From NCBI GenBank assembly GCA_009869945.1, contig WIXG01000321.1:1-64000 (forward strand): a stretch of DNA of 64,000 nucleotides, written 5' to 3'. Numbering within the stretch: position 1 is the stretch's first letter; the number at the start of each line of letters is the position of its first letter. Made by a program: the position numbers and the translations under genes. The notes under the pieces are model-generated. The model was given only the letters and a program-made list of their open reading frames with translations. It searched no databases and had not been told where the DNA came from. The DNA is from Mesaphorura yosii. Lineage: Eukaryota > Arthropoda > Collembola > Poduromorpha > Tullbergiidae. Below are positions 51,778-64,000 of this stretch, piece by piece.

Positions 51778-52900
51778 AAGCCAACATCCAACTTTCTCTG
51801 AGCAGTAAACATATGCGAGGACGCGAGTGGCGGAGTGAGCCAGTGAGCGGAGGAAACTTTTGTGCGAGGAGACAAAGAGACAAGTAAATAAGTTTGGGAT
51901 TAAAAAGAATTTATAATAAAGTATGCTTAATCCCGCTGTGCCTGCTCTTCTCTGTAGATGCAAATGAGTCTTTATTCGCGAGACAAGAAGACGAATGAGT
52001 TCTGCCTTTTTGTGTGTAAATCTCTCGCAATGACTTAACACTTCTCCTCACAACTCCTCCACGCCAGGACTAAACGCACTTAATTAACTCGAGCACGGGT
52101 TCGTACTCGGAACATTTTACTTATTTACAATCTATTTCGTTCTCGTCCTGCAGAGTTCTTAATCCTCGCACATTTGCACATTTGTAAACTTCGCAAAAGT
52201 ATTTATTCGAAAGTATGCGCATTGTCTTGCGAGAAGGGCGGGCTCGCCTTCATCAATTCGCAGCTTCTGGAGATCAACTCGCCCTTCTTCGACCTAAGTC
52301 TCATTATATGCTTCGAAGGAGGAATGCAGTCGTGTTTCTGGATTAAGTCTGTTATTAAATTCTGCACAAGTCCAAAGTATTTGCCATTTCCGTGAGAAAC
52401 TGGAACATGGTCATAAAGCAGAGTTTAGAAGAATTTTATTTCTCAGAAAGCGTGATGTATGAAATGAAGACTCTCATAATTTGGCTGTTGGCTCGATTCG
52501 GACTCACGCAGCGCAGCCAGCCGAGACGTGAGTCTGGAGAACAAAACAGAAGTGCTGCGCCAGCAAGTCCAAAGAATGCGTGAAATGAGGAAGAGAAGCA
52601 TTCCCTCGAACCAAAGCACGGAGAACGTGTTCAGAGAAAGTGAGCCCACTGACGGGCTCTCCGGTGCAGAGCTGAGCTGGTGATCATTGCTGCACTCTGC
52701 GATGCCAGGCGCCTGGTAGAATCTCCGGATATTTCACTTTGTACTTTCCCCAACTTTCTCTCAGTTCGCTTCACACTTCCTCACAATCAACATTTCAGAT
52801 TTGCTCTCCAGTAGCGTTCAAGAATTTAGCAACTCGATCCTCCAAATAGAAAGTCCGAACTGTGTTTTCACGTGCGTTTGATGTCCAGACAGCATTCGCA

Positions 52901-55900
52901 ATGAGTCGTACGAGCGCGAGTCGAAGTGAGTTGCGAGTGTGGTTGACTCTGACTTTCATTTTGTGGCAGTTTGTGCTCGGAGTTTCGAACCAGGAAATTG
53001 CGAGAGACAACTCGCCGAGTGGCGGCATGAGTTGTGTTTGCGACGGCAATTGCGAGCGCGTTGCTGAGTCGGAGTGTCCGTGGGGGCTGACGCTGGACGT
53101 TTGTGGCTGCTGCCTCGCGTGTGCCCGCGGAGAAAACGAGCCGTGCGGGGGCGCACTCGGCAACTGCGCTGCGGGACTCAATTGTCAACTTGAAGGAAGT
53201 GCGAGTGAGAAAACGGGCACCTGCACAAGTAAGCACTCTCGGCCAACGCTTAATTTAATTTTCCGCGTTTAGGCTTACAGCGCGAGCGGTTGGAATGACA
53301 CGGCAGTCAACCACTGAACACATTTGAGCATTGAGCAGGATGCTGGCAATAAAAGTAAAGTTTTATTCGTTCGCAAATTGAAAACCCACAAATGAACAAT
53401 AACCTCTGTTTGTGTTATTAATACCGAAACTTCACAAGTGCGTGCAAGCCAGGAGCAACTTTTGTGCGATGTCATTACAGTCAAGCGAGTCTCGAACTGG
53501 AGCGAGTCTAAACTAATGAAAAGTTTCGACGAGTTCAAACAGAAATCGTGGTTATTGTGTTTAAAGCGAATCGCTGTGAAGACACTCCAAAACCTGCCTG
53601 CCTGACTAACTTTTCTAATTTTTGTTGTTGGTTTGCAGAAAGCGCGGAGAAATGTTCAGCGGGGGCTGAGAAGTTTGGTTGCGGAGTGGAATCCGGTAAA
53701 TGCACTTGCCGAGTCTGGTCAGGATGCTCAAACGGCCAGCCATTCGCTCTCTTCGAGTCGGAAGATGATTGTAAATCTCGTATTGCCTTTTTATTAACTC
53801 AGAATCAAGACACACACACAAATCCAAGTTCATCAGTCAGAATCCCATCGACCAGACATAAAGGTCAGTCTCTTCTCTTCTCTTCTCGTGTGCGCGGCCT
53901 GAGAGTTAATCAAGTTAGTTTACCTCAAAAGAAAAGAAGTACAAGACAAGAAGACAGATTTCTGTGCTCTGCCAGCGTGAAGACAGCATCCGGGCATTTG
54001 ATACTCATAAGCGCGAGATGTGGTGAGGCGCGTCCCGAGAGATTCGATTATTACTCGCGAGTCAGTCAAAATAGAAATGGGAAAGTCGGCAGTCGGCAGC
54101 CAGACACCTTTTCACTTTATAAAATGTTCATTTTCCAAATTTCGATTTTCTCCTCGATTCTTCATCTCAGAAATCCCCAGCAAGACAAAAGCTCGGCCAC
54201 GGAGATCCGCAAATCGCGTTTCTCATTTTTCCTGATCCACACGAAGCGAGTCGCAAAGTTGCGAGACGAAGAACAGCGAGGCTTTTACTTTGAGGAAGGT
54301 TTTGTTCTCCTGAGATTCGGAAACATGTTATCTCCAGCATTTATTTACCTCCACTCACACTCTCTTCTGCGAACTGCAAGTGAACATCTTCCACGTGTGC
54401 TGTGCTCGACGCGAGTTGTGGCTAGGGCACGACTGCTCGAGCACGTTCGCGTGGTTTGGGAGCATAAAAGACATCTGCTTGCTTCGGCGCCTGAGTCCGG
54501 ATAATCCGGGAAATATCCTACGTGATTATGAGCAAGCCTTCATTCCGCCACGGCTCTGATAATTGAAATTGGATTCTAACGTGTGCTGCTATGCGAGAGC
54601 AGAATTCTGTTTCGGATCGCAGAAATTCAATGGCAACGGCAAATTACGGGTCAAGGCACACGTGAATGAGTCGAGTGTCGTGATGCAAGCATTTAATATT
54701 AGCACACCATTAATTATTGCAAGCCAGCGGCTTGATTAAAATTGACTTGACTCAAAATGACACGCTTATGACAAAATACAATGAATTTTATCATTCGTCA
54801 GAATGCAGAATTCGAGAACCGCAGTTCGCAAGGCTCAGGGTTGAAATCGCTAAGCCAGGTTGTGAGTTGGAGAGGTATTTGATGGCACATGAAAGAGAAT
54901 GTGAATGACCACGTAATGTTTATCCATTTCTTGGATTTTTGTATTCAGACTGAAGATTGTCCGACCGAAACTCCATTTTCAATAACAATAAAAGACTGGT
55001 ATTGCATTCATTGCGCGATGGCATGATTCGAAACATTAGCCTCAGCCGAGCTCTTTTGGAATTCTTCCTTGCATTTCGCATTCTGGAATGACGATTCCTC
55101 GACATCTTCGCCATGATGACTGCAATAAGCATTTATTAATTCAGAATTGCTTGCGCAGAAAGCAGTTTGGCCGAGCGTGGAATCGACGAGCTTCTCAATG
55201 CGTGCTTTTCTGCTTTTCGCCGAATTGACAATTTGGCGAGATGATTTCCTTCCTTGGAATGCGTCTGTTTGAGAGTCCACTCGGTTTAAGTGCGTAAATC
55301 AAGTGAAAAGGACACGAGGCATTCTGAACTTAAAAGCCCAGTGATTTTGTTCCATTTTTACAAGTGAACTCTTCTTTTTGGTTGTGAAATGAAAGCACTG
55401 CTGACTTGTGGATTTACTGCTGACTTTCCTTTACTTGATTCTTAGTGAGTTGGTAAGCCCAAAATGCGTCCGAGTCTTGTTTCAGTGATCTCGTTGCAGT
55501 CGTGTGGGATTAATCGGACCAGTTCCACTCGCCTCCTCCAACAAAGTAAAGTTTAAAGCATGTTGAGTGATCGCGCACTGCCTCTGCTCGTAAAAATGAA
55601 TAAGACATTATCTCTGCCCAGACACACTCAACGCCAAGAACCACTTTCGTCGCTCTCGGGCCCTCTTCTCTTGACTTGGAGAGCAGCTTCGAGTGGGCTG
55701 GAGAAATTCTTGCACGCCCGCGCGGTGAAAACAACAGAAATATAATGGTTTCTCGCCACACACGGCCGAGGCGACATGAGAGTCGTCGTTTAGGTTTCTT
55801 CATCTTATTAGTGAGTCCCCAGATGCCACTAAAAGAGAGATGGCCACACAAAAATGCAAATGTCACAACACTCGACCGAATTTATTGTGAAGGTGTTTCA

Positions 55901-58784
55901 TCGGCCCAACTCAAAACTCTGCGTCACATAAAACTGCAACTCGCCACGCCACAGCGCTATACTGCGAATCATCAATCCGCGTGCTAGATTGTCGTGTAAT
56001 GAATTGCTCCAGTCAAAAGACCCTCAGCGATGTGAGCCTGAGTGCAAAATCCTGTTCTGTGTGCAAATTAATAACGAATCCGTATCACAACAAAAACGGA
56101 ATCGTGGCTCGTGTCAGAAGAAACGCGAAATGAGTGAGTGAGTGTGATTTGATTGATGACGAGTGGGTTTCCATCTTGGCGTGACGATGAATCAGACACC
56201 CATGCACGGCAGGGCTCGAGAACTCTGCGGCTGCGGTGGGGGAAGAGAATGACTTCTTGTTCTCGCACATATTCAGGCCCAAATCATTGATTCGTGTAAT
56301 TTGATTGGTTGTTTGATTCAGCGTCGGTGGTCGGATTGTGTGTTTGCTTTGGGTGGCTCAGTTTCAAATTGTTTCAGTGCTCATTTGCGCTTTGGCTTTT
56401 GCACCGTGACGGGGAGACTCTGCACGAGTTCAAGTGCGGACCTGATCACCCTGTGAAACCTTAGCTCCAAAGACCAAAAGCCAAAAGCCAAGAGTCAAAA
56501 TCGAACTTACTTTCACCTGGCATGGCATGGCAGTTTGCAGACTTCCATTTGGCGTTTGCTTTGTTGTGTTCTCTTCTGCTGTTCTGTTCTTCATCATTGT
56601 CTCACTCCAGGCCATTATTAGCTTCAATTCAACTAGCTCGAAATCCGAAACCTTCCATTTGCTCTGCATTTGCACGGGTGGCAGTAATAAAGAACGCTTC
56701 AAGCCGAGCTGCTCGCTTTCATTCTAATTTCGAACAATGCAGGCCGGGACTGGATCAATGGAGACAGGGCTCGGGCTAATGCAAACCGCCTCGACTTTGT
56801 AATTTGATCTGCTCTGTTCAAACTGCCGAATACTCCTGTGCTCTCTGCTTTGTGTGAATTCAGATTCGGATGTCAGTTGTTTCGTGTCTCATAAAATTAT
56901 AGTCACAACACAGAACGAGGTCATCATTCTCTTGCCAGACTCGGTTTGCATATTTTTCAGTGTTTGTCGCACATTTGAACGCAAACTGGTGCTCTGCCAC
57001 TGCTGTGACTCAGCCATTTCGAGGCCGCAGATCCGCTGCATATCTGCCTGAGAGGCAGTCATAAATATCTCGCGAGGTAGAACCGGGCTGGGCCAGGCCG
57101 CTCTGGCGAGTGAGATGATCCCGGCGCCTTTGTTGCCCAAATAAAATATTTAGACGATCCAAATAACTTTCCCAACCAGTCAGGCAGAGTCTTCTTATGA
57201 AGGTGACAAATTGCATGCAGCCCGAAACGTGCGCCATTTGTCTCTCCCAGGAGCTCGTTCATGCGAGGACTCGGCGGCCAAGCGTCTATTCTCCGGTTTC
57301 CAGTCTGCCGTGCGAGTGATTTGTGGCTTTTCATACGATATGAGTGTCTCGTGGCAGGCACCAGCCACATGCGATTGTTTATTCATAACCACAAACAAAA
57401 ATATAACCGACAAAAGTACAAAACATGGAAATTGGAGCTTTCTCACACTGCTTCCACAAATCAGAGAAACTTAGCGGTGGATTTTTCCAACGTGGAATCA
57501 GAATAGTTTGCGAGTCGTCTAATGAGTGATTAAACACAGGCCAAGTTAACGGTAGAAACTTTTTGGAGCCACCAAACTTTGACTCCGCGCAAATTGTGGA
57601 ATGATAACACGTAAGAAAGGCGAGACGGAGAAAGTTTTGCCATAAATTCATTAGAGTTCATTATTATTGAATGAAATTACTCACTCTGACTCGGAAGAAC
57701 GAGATTGTGAGTCCAAACTTGCAAACAAATGTGGTCGTAATGATGATTGAGCATTGTTGTGCAGGCGCAATGCAAAACACACTCCTGCCTGCCTTGCGGA
57801 CGTCTGCAAAGTCACGTAATTAATACAAATGCGTCGTGGAATGAGATTTCCACTTCAACTCGCAACTCCAATTTGGAAGTCGAAACTTTTTCGACTTCTT
57901 TGGAGTGTTACGTGCACGAGGAACAGGTAATTGATTTGGAGAAATGTGTCAATGGAAATGTGAGCCCGTTTGACGAATGTGGGTGACGAGTTTATTTACG
58001 ACTCGGGCCGAGCGCCGGAGAAAGTAAACCACAAGCACGGAGAATGCCAAGTTGAGAGACTTCTCACAGGATGAATGAGGAAATATAGAAATATTGAGAA
58101 GGCCGCTGGGAACAATGCCAAACTGTTAAGAATGCATCTCGTCCCATTTGCCTATGCGGCCTGCGTCTTGTGAGATACGCGATGCGAGTCGAGCAGTCGA
58201 GCATCTGCAACTCTCCAGACAGATCATTTTGCATTCGCTCAAGAATTCATGGAGACTCTGGCGTACTTTCGGCGCTGGCATGAATTCAAATTAGATTTAT
58301 GCTCTGACGGAGAAAGAGAAAGATGATGGTGGAGAAAGTCAGTCAGTGGGATTCGAAATGCGACACCGTCTCGCGCTTTCGTTTGAGTGACACTAATTGC
58401 GATGCGCGCGTTGTCTTCTTCTTCGTACTCGCGATACTCGCAGATCTTCATCTACAGTCTCATCTGATCGTGTCTTCTCTTGCAGGCCACGCGCAGGCGG
58501 AAGCGGAGGAGGACGACGACGAGGACGAGTGCGAGGGGGTCAAGTGCGACGAGGCGCTGGAGTGTCCCGCAGACAGCCACCCGAGCCCTCGACTCGTCCA
58601 GGGCCCAGGACCGCGACTCCGCAGCGGCTGCTGCCCTTCGTTGGGCGAGCTGTGCCAGTGCAACCCGCCAAGTGCCTGCCCCCAGCCCACCTGCCCCTTC
58701 GGATCGACCCTCAGACTCCTCCACAAGGCGACCAACAGCCCGGGAAACTGCTGCCCAGTTTTCAGCTGCGAAACTGACGACTAA
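52901..58784 (+). CDS. CRIM1: Secreted CRIM1 N-terminus-like protein (IGFBP domain plus cysteine repeat)
   Basis: Three exons: 52901-53228, 53639-53770, 58486-58784; all joints phase 1, giving 252 aa. A hydrophobic signal peptide (core LTLTFILWQFVLGV, about 15-28) precedes an IGFBP domain (about 45-109) with the diagnostic DVCGCCLAC and PCGGALGNC. Exon 2 (about 110-153) encodes the short segment that follows the IGFBP domain in CRIM1 (KCTCRVWSGC). The exon 2/3 splice rebuilds a Cys (T|GC). Exon 3 begins with an acidic run (EAEEDDDEDE), then one atypical CRIM1 repeat with GCCP, CQCNPPSACPQPTCPFGS and NCCPVFSCE. It ends in TAA, with no donor before it and no membrane helix, so the product should be secreted. 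Vertebrate CRIM1 has two such repeats here, then VWC domains. The ATG at 52901 is the only one in frame before the signal core. A TTTCAG at about 52793-52798 could be a 5' UTR acceptor. Confidence 0.86.
53771..58485 (+). other. Intron 2 of the secreted CRIM1-like gene (4,715 nt)
   Basis: Donor GTAAAT after GAT GAT T and acceptor TTCTCTTGCAG before GC CAC GCG. The open frame that runs through the start of this intron to 54504 loses all cysteine pattern after the donor. No further exon is seen inside. Confidence 0.8.
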
Positions 58785-58960
58785 CGTCGCCACTAACTGC
58801 AAGACGTCTCCCGAAGTGACATATTTATTTTAAAGGAATAATAATTATTCACAGATTTTCGTAATTTAATGAAACTGTGCTTAGAATCGTAGTTTGCGTT
58901 CGTCTCCCGACTTCGTTCGTATAATTGTTCGTTTGATTTGTGTTGATAATCTCGTCTGGA

Positions 58961-58966
58961 AATAAA
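58961..58966 (+). terminator. Poly(A) signal of the secreted CRIM1-like gene
   Basis: AATAAA, 177 nt after the TAA and followed by a GT-rich GTTTGTG stretch, as expected of an animal 3' end. It supports 58784 as a genuine gene end. Confidence 0.6.
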
Positions 58967-61900
58967 TGTAACAAAGTTTGTGCAAAAAGACCCCGACTTC
59001 TGATTGAATCTATTCTCATATGTTTTGTTCGCCTGAAGTCCTCCATAAATGCGATGCCAAATGCGGATTTCAACTCAGTTCATAACTTTTGTTCCATAAA
59101 TAATGTTTCCATTTGCGATTTGCGCAGGTGAGCTGGGTCAAAGTAGGCCAAATATTATTGAGCCCCGCACTCTTTTCTCAGAGAATCTCTTCATAAATCT
59201 TGCAATCTCTGCCAATCAAAACAACACCAGACGTCTCACTAGTCCCACACGTGGAAGTGGTTGTCAGGATTACGTCGCTAGTCACAGGTCTTAAACCCGT
59301 GCTTTATGCTCCAACTTCGTTTTGGGGACCACGCTGACTTTTCACTTTCCTGCTATTGCTTTTAAGGAGCTTAGAACGAGCTTAAGCCCCGTTTATTTGG
59401 ATGCGAGTCCTTTCACCGTTCACCCGTTGACATCTCTGCCAGCTTTAAAGTAATGCTTCGTTCCGTTCTGGGTCATTCTTCGCTCTGAAAAGAGTCGTTA
59501 ATGAATTTAGAGTCAGTTGAAATCATTAGGCAGGCAACGAACAAAGAACTGCAGAAAATTACGCCATTTGCATGCATGTGCGAGCACGCTCGGAGCACGG
59601 TCGAGTCTCCTGGGCACTTTAATTTCATCGCAAGAACGCAATTCCAAAGGCAACGCACAATCACGCAGTCATCCAGCCTGGTTTAATTGGAACAGTCGAC
59701 CAAAAATACGATGAGAGCGACAATGATGAATAAAAATCAATGATAAAGCCAACAAGTGTGTGCATTTGACAGAAGAATTCATAAATTCATTGGTAAAAAA
59801 TATTCGATGGTAAAAAAAGAATCTTCGACAATAATCAATCTGTTTTCTGTTTGTGCCGCGCGCACGTAAGTCTCGTGGGATTTGTGCACATGTTGCCTCT
59901 TCCCTTATTTACTCTGAAATTATTGAGTTCTTCATCTTCGGACTGCGATGCTGGAAATATGAGACAGACAAACTACGCATTCATGATGATAAGTAATCAT
60001 CGCGAATGTCTTCAGCCTTCATCCTCGAGGCAAACGACTTGGAGGGCTGAAGGAAAGGATTGCAGAGAAGCCTGAGCGATTAATTCTGCAGTGGAAGAGA
60101 GGCCGCACAATAAAAACAACAAAAGAAAGGTCTCGACTCTGCTTTTGTGTACAGTCGAGTAAAGGAGAAAGTCCGCAGATCAGCCGAGTGAATTTATCAA
60201 GTGTGCACGTTCAGGAGCCCAGACGAAGAATAAAAATTGCGGGTTTCTGTTTCATGTGAAGCTGCTCTTTCGCTCCTGCACCGAACTACCGACGAGCTCT
60301 GTGCCGTCATTGTTATCCATTGTGAAAATCGTGATCCTCAAACTTTGAACTTCAAACAGCGAGCAGAGAGAGCGACTTTCTCTCCCGCGTGGTTGGCGTG
60401 TGGGCACTCTGCTGACCAGGAAGCAGAACCAACAGCACGAAGTGGTCGTCACTTATTCAGTCGCTCGAGCTACGTGATCGGAAATGAACGAGCACATGAG
60501 GAATTTTTCATAACCAGAAGCCAGAGCCAGTGGCCAGGCAGAGAGAAATTCTTTCATCCTGAAATTCAATTCGTCTCCTTTCATCTTCTCTCGTTTGAAC
60601 TGCCCCAATCGGACATAATTGCTCAAATTTCCCAACGGATCGCCTTCCTTCAGCACGTGCTGCGTGCAGCGTACGGCGGCTCTCCAAGCTCGCTCATGTA
60701 ATCCTGGAATTTGTGGACGCAGATCCGGAGCTTATGTTCGTGCTTGACTTAATTTTGTATTTAAGCACACGCCTTTTTAATCCCCATCGACTGGGCGAAG
60801 CGAAAGAGTAAGAAAGGCGGAAATTGATTAAATACATTGAGGAATTAAGTCTCCATCATCGCGAGAGCTCCCTGCCTTTCGTCGACTGGAAAGAATTGGT
60901 CGGAGATCATTGTCGGATTATTCACTCCAGAAGCTTGTAAAATACAGGGCAAAGTTTCGTTTTGAGAGACAACGAACCTCGGGTCTATTGTGCAACAATT
61001 CAATATCTTGTGTACATATTTGCTCTGCCATAAAATATGCTAAACACAAGACGAAGCTCACTCAGCTCTTTGAAACGCTCAATACACTTGTCCCATGAAG
61101 AAGAAGAAGAAGAAAGTCGATCTCGCTTGAAACAATGCAAAAATGCAAACATTTCTGTTAAAAGCCACAGAATTCAAAGTATTTCTTGTATTTCAAGCGG
61201 ATTTCTGGCTGAATGCAAACAGCATTCTGAGAAGTAGCCAAGAAGTTGGTGGAATGCGGGAGATCGGCTTGCCTACCCGAGCAAGTGCATTCATTCTTAA
61301 GTTTCGTCGTCTAATTAGTGCACGGTCGAGTGAACTTGACTCGGGCAGGTAGCTGCACGCATTCCAAGCGAACAAAAGAAACAGTTTCAGATCGATGGAG
61401 TATTTAATGCCAAATTCCAATGAAATCTGCCTCGTCGACTTCCGGACTCGACTTCATTCGCTTCATCAGGCTGACTGCTACTTTCTGCATCGATTCTTGA
61501 CTATCCTGACGCTTGAACAAACTTTCTATCTGCTTGTTTGAGTTCTTCGTGCGAGCGTAAGCAAACAGCGCTGATTTCTGCCTCCAGAGGCTCTGACAAC
61601 TCGCATTTGCATTTACATGAGATTAGATGCATTTATTGCGCATTTTGTGGAGGAGGACGAGAAGCGAGAGTCAGGAGTCATCATCTTCACCCCGTTGACT
61701 CGCCCCCCTTGATGATATTAAAAAATAACACGGCCCCATGCAGAAAGGAACGGCGGAAAGCGGAAATGTCACATTGCATTTGGAGGCACTGCACTCGTGT
61801 CCTCTCCAATTAAGTCAACATTGCATGCCTGACTTGTCTCTCGTGCAAGAGTATGCCGGAATAAAGAACGCAGAGTCCGTCGAATAAATTCGTAGGAGCA

Positions 61901-64000
61901 GCATCGCAATGAAGAATTCTGTGACGTGTTATGAAGTGCCGCTATGTTGCATTTGTTGCGTTGCGGTGCGGCGCACAAAGAATTGAGATTTTATCTGCGC
62001 GCATTTTCCATGTGAATTATTATAATGAGAAAGCGGTTCCGTATTGTGCGACCGACGCGGAATGCGCTGATGATATAATGTAATGGAATTGGGCGCTATT
62101 ATGCTCCATGATTATGGCGCAGCTTCATCTTGCCGACACGCACGCAATCTGATGCTAGCTGGATGCTGACTCGGAACTCCGTGAATGTCGAGTGCAGTGT
62201 GAAGCATTTCCTTTCTCACGCGAGTGTAGGCAAGGCGGCTGAGTTTCCGCCGACTAAACTTTCCTTTATTCTCTCATTTCCCTTTATCAACCTCATCCAG
62301 GCCCCTAAACTCAATTCCACTTTATTGTTGTGTTGTCGTTTCAGCGACTGAGCCAGCCTCAGCCCTCTTCGTCTGACTTTCGCTCTCTGCTGGCCCTGCC
62401 CGGCCATCGAATGTCCCAGCGCAAGCTGACGAATCGACCCCATTTGCCATTTAAACCAGGCTTCACTGCAGTCGCAGTCGCAGGCGCAGTTTATGACCGG
62501 ACACCGCCTGGCCTGACTGAAAAGATAAGCGCCGCCAATTTGAATTACTTTGCTAGGAAGAGCGAAATGGAGATTACTCAAATGGCGCAATAAAGCATTA
62601 AGGTGAATTTGAATCCATGACTGATGAACTCCGGCTCGTGCTTCGAGCTCTCTCCGGATCAGCAACCCGATTATTTTGCTGATGGAGTGCCTGCATGAAA
62701 AGCCATCATCATTATTAAGGCTTGGAATGGCCTCCAAACTCCAATCGTCGTTGTACTGCTGTTGCTGCTGCTCCGTTGCTCGAAGAGCCAAATCCAAACT
62801 GCGAATGCGAATCTTGAATTTTGTGATCATGATCAAAGAAACGTTCAATTCCGAGTTGGCCTTTCATTTTCCTCTTTCGCTCTTTCGCTCTCTTTTGTTC
62901 TTTGTTTCCTTCCTGCAGTTAAACAAGCATGTGGATATTCAAAGAGAAGAGTTAAAATCCCGTTTGTGCTGCGAGAAGACTCAAATCTCTATTTTGTATT
63001 TGATTCTGTCTGCCGGCTATTATTAGCCTCGATATTGAGCTTGGCTTGGCTCAACTCGTTTTGTTTCAATATTGGATTGAGTCGTCGTCAGCCATCACAC
63101 ACAAAACAGAGAAATGGACTATTCCCGTAACGCGTAAAGCATAAAGCATAAAGACGTTGTGAGAGATTTCGAAAATGTGATGGCAGATCCAAATTGCACT
63201 TTTGAATTTGGAATCAGTCGGTTTTATTCGAGTCCATTCCCACTTCCAGTTGGCAGCTCACATTTTTGGATTACGCAACACACTCGCAGCATTTTGCTGT
63301 TTTGCGTACGTTTCCAAGCGTCAAATCAAATCGTCTTCCTCCATTTTCCTGTGCGTCTGCGATCTAAAGGGTACGATTTTGCTCACGTAATTATGAGAAT
63401 CTCGACATCTCGGCATCTCGGCTTGATTACAGCTGTTTGTAATATTTTGCACAAATATTTTGTGAAGTTTAATCGCGTCAGTGCATTGGAGCAAATTTGA
63501 GAACGGGAACACGGAGTAAATTATGCTGGCTTTGAAAATCGGAAATTCCCATCGGTTTTATATGAAAAAGCTTTGAGATCTGTGACGTCAGGCAGAATGC
63601 AAAAGAGATAAATTCATATTCGTGAAGGTGAAAGCTGTAAAAATTCTGTTTTTGGATCGCATGTCACTTCCACTTTTTGTACAGACGTCAGCTGGTGCGA
63701 GAATATTTCGTACCACATGCAAATGCAATGAGAGTGGATTTTTCGTCGTTTGTTTACTGAAAATGTTTTCCATACTGATTTAATTGGATTGTCTAATAAC
63801 AAAATCTGAGCCCACTTCAGAGTTCTGCGAGGGGGGTAGGAGGCAGAGCGCATAACTTCGAGTCTGCATTCGAAGCACGGCTGTTTTTAAGGGAATTTGT
63901 TGCTTATGTTGGGAAATTGACAGGTGAACAGACAGCAGCCGCAATTGCGAGTGACGCGAATAAGTGGTTTCCAGCATTCCAGCCTGCACGTTGTGTCTGA
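58967..64000. other. Non-coding right flank
   Basis: No recognisable coding sequence on either strand. The longest frames (60237-60701 plus, 62216-62848 minus) show no family features. Only simple sequence stands out, such as the GAA run at 61097-61115 and short GCATAAA repeats near 63138. Confidence 0.5.
61097..61115. repeat. (GAA)6 microsatellite
   Basis: About six GAA units in non-coding DNA. Confidence 0.75.

Larger units (their letters stand above)
40264..52900. other. Divergent spacer between the two CRIM1-like genes
   Basis: About 12.6 kb with no recognisable coding exon on either strand. The largest open frames (such as 41226-41672 and 43344-43823) overlap in several frames and look random. 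Both flanking genes are transcribed away from it, so it should hold both promoters and possibly shared enhancers. Short GGCA/TGCC runs recur. Confidence 0.5.

Noticed and set aside
53548-54504. 318-aa plus-strand open frame
   Set aside because: Only 53639-53770 is coding (exon 2 of the secreted CRIM1-like gene). After the GTAAAT donor the frame loses the cysteine pattern and becomes random sequence.
58397-58833. Additional ORFs in both strands over the last exon of the secreted CRIM1-like gene
   Set aside because: The exon is GC-rich, which opens other frames. Only one frame keeps the cysteine repeat and the splice phase.
62216-62848. 210-aa minus-strand ORF
   Set aside because: Low-complexity Gln/Asp stretch near the start, no family features and no flanking splice sites that improve it.
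1-64000. Bacterial-type systems (operons, CRISPR arrays, prophage) and transposons
   Set aside because: Split eukaryotic genes with short introns, no direct-repeat arrays with spacers and no transposase or reverse-transcriptase-like frames were seen.

Overview
The window looks like nuclear DNA of an arthropod. It is AT-leaning, gene-sparse DNA in which coding exons are joined by very short GT-AG introns (mostly 41-100 nt) plus a few kilobase-size ones. Every protein I can identify is animal-specific. A D2-like dopamine receptor whose TM1-TM2 reads like insect/crustacean Dop2R favours an insect or crustacean; I cannot name the species. No bacterial genes, operons, CRISPR arrays, transposase ORFs or tRNA/rRNA genes were recognised.

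Layout. (1) 1-8682: non-coding, most likely the third intron of the dopamine receptor gene, which runs leftward off the window. (2) 8683-9581, minus: first two coding exons of Dop2R (long Ser/Asp-rich N-terminus, TM1, TM2). (3) 9588-21958: about 12 kb without recognisable coding sequence, presumably Dop2R 5' UTR introns and regulatory DNA plus intergenic DNA. (4) 22182-24997, minus: complete XRCC1 (NTD, BRCT1, BRCT2). (5) 25369-30995, minus: a nine-exon gene whose C-terminus matches the CEP170 centrosomal family but which has no FHA domain here; it sits 371 bp upstream of XRCC1. (6) 32725-33735, minus: intronless PPM1K-type mitochondrial PP2C phosphatase. (7) 34779-40263, minus: seven-exon type I membrane protein with five VWC and two antistasin-like domains, corresponding to the C-terminal part of vertebrate CRIM1, with its own signal-peptide exon. 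(8) 40264-52900: 12.6 kb divergent spacer. (9) 52901-58784, plus: three-exon secreted protein with an IGFBP domain and one CRIM1-type cysteine repeat, corresponding to the N-terminal part of CRIM1, ending in its own stop and poly(A) signal. (10) 58967-64000: nothing recognised.

The most notable feature is the divergent pair 7+9. Together they supply the domain order of one vertebrate CRIM1, but split into two opposite-strand genes, each with its own start, signal peptide and stop. All multi-exon models were built by hand from ORF continuity, splice-site sequence and intron phase; each complete model sums to an exact multiple of three. Family assignments rest on remembered family features, not on a database search.
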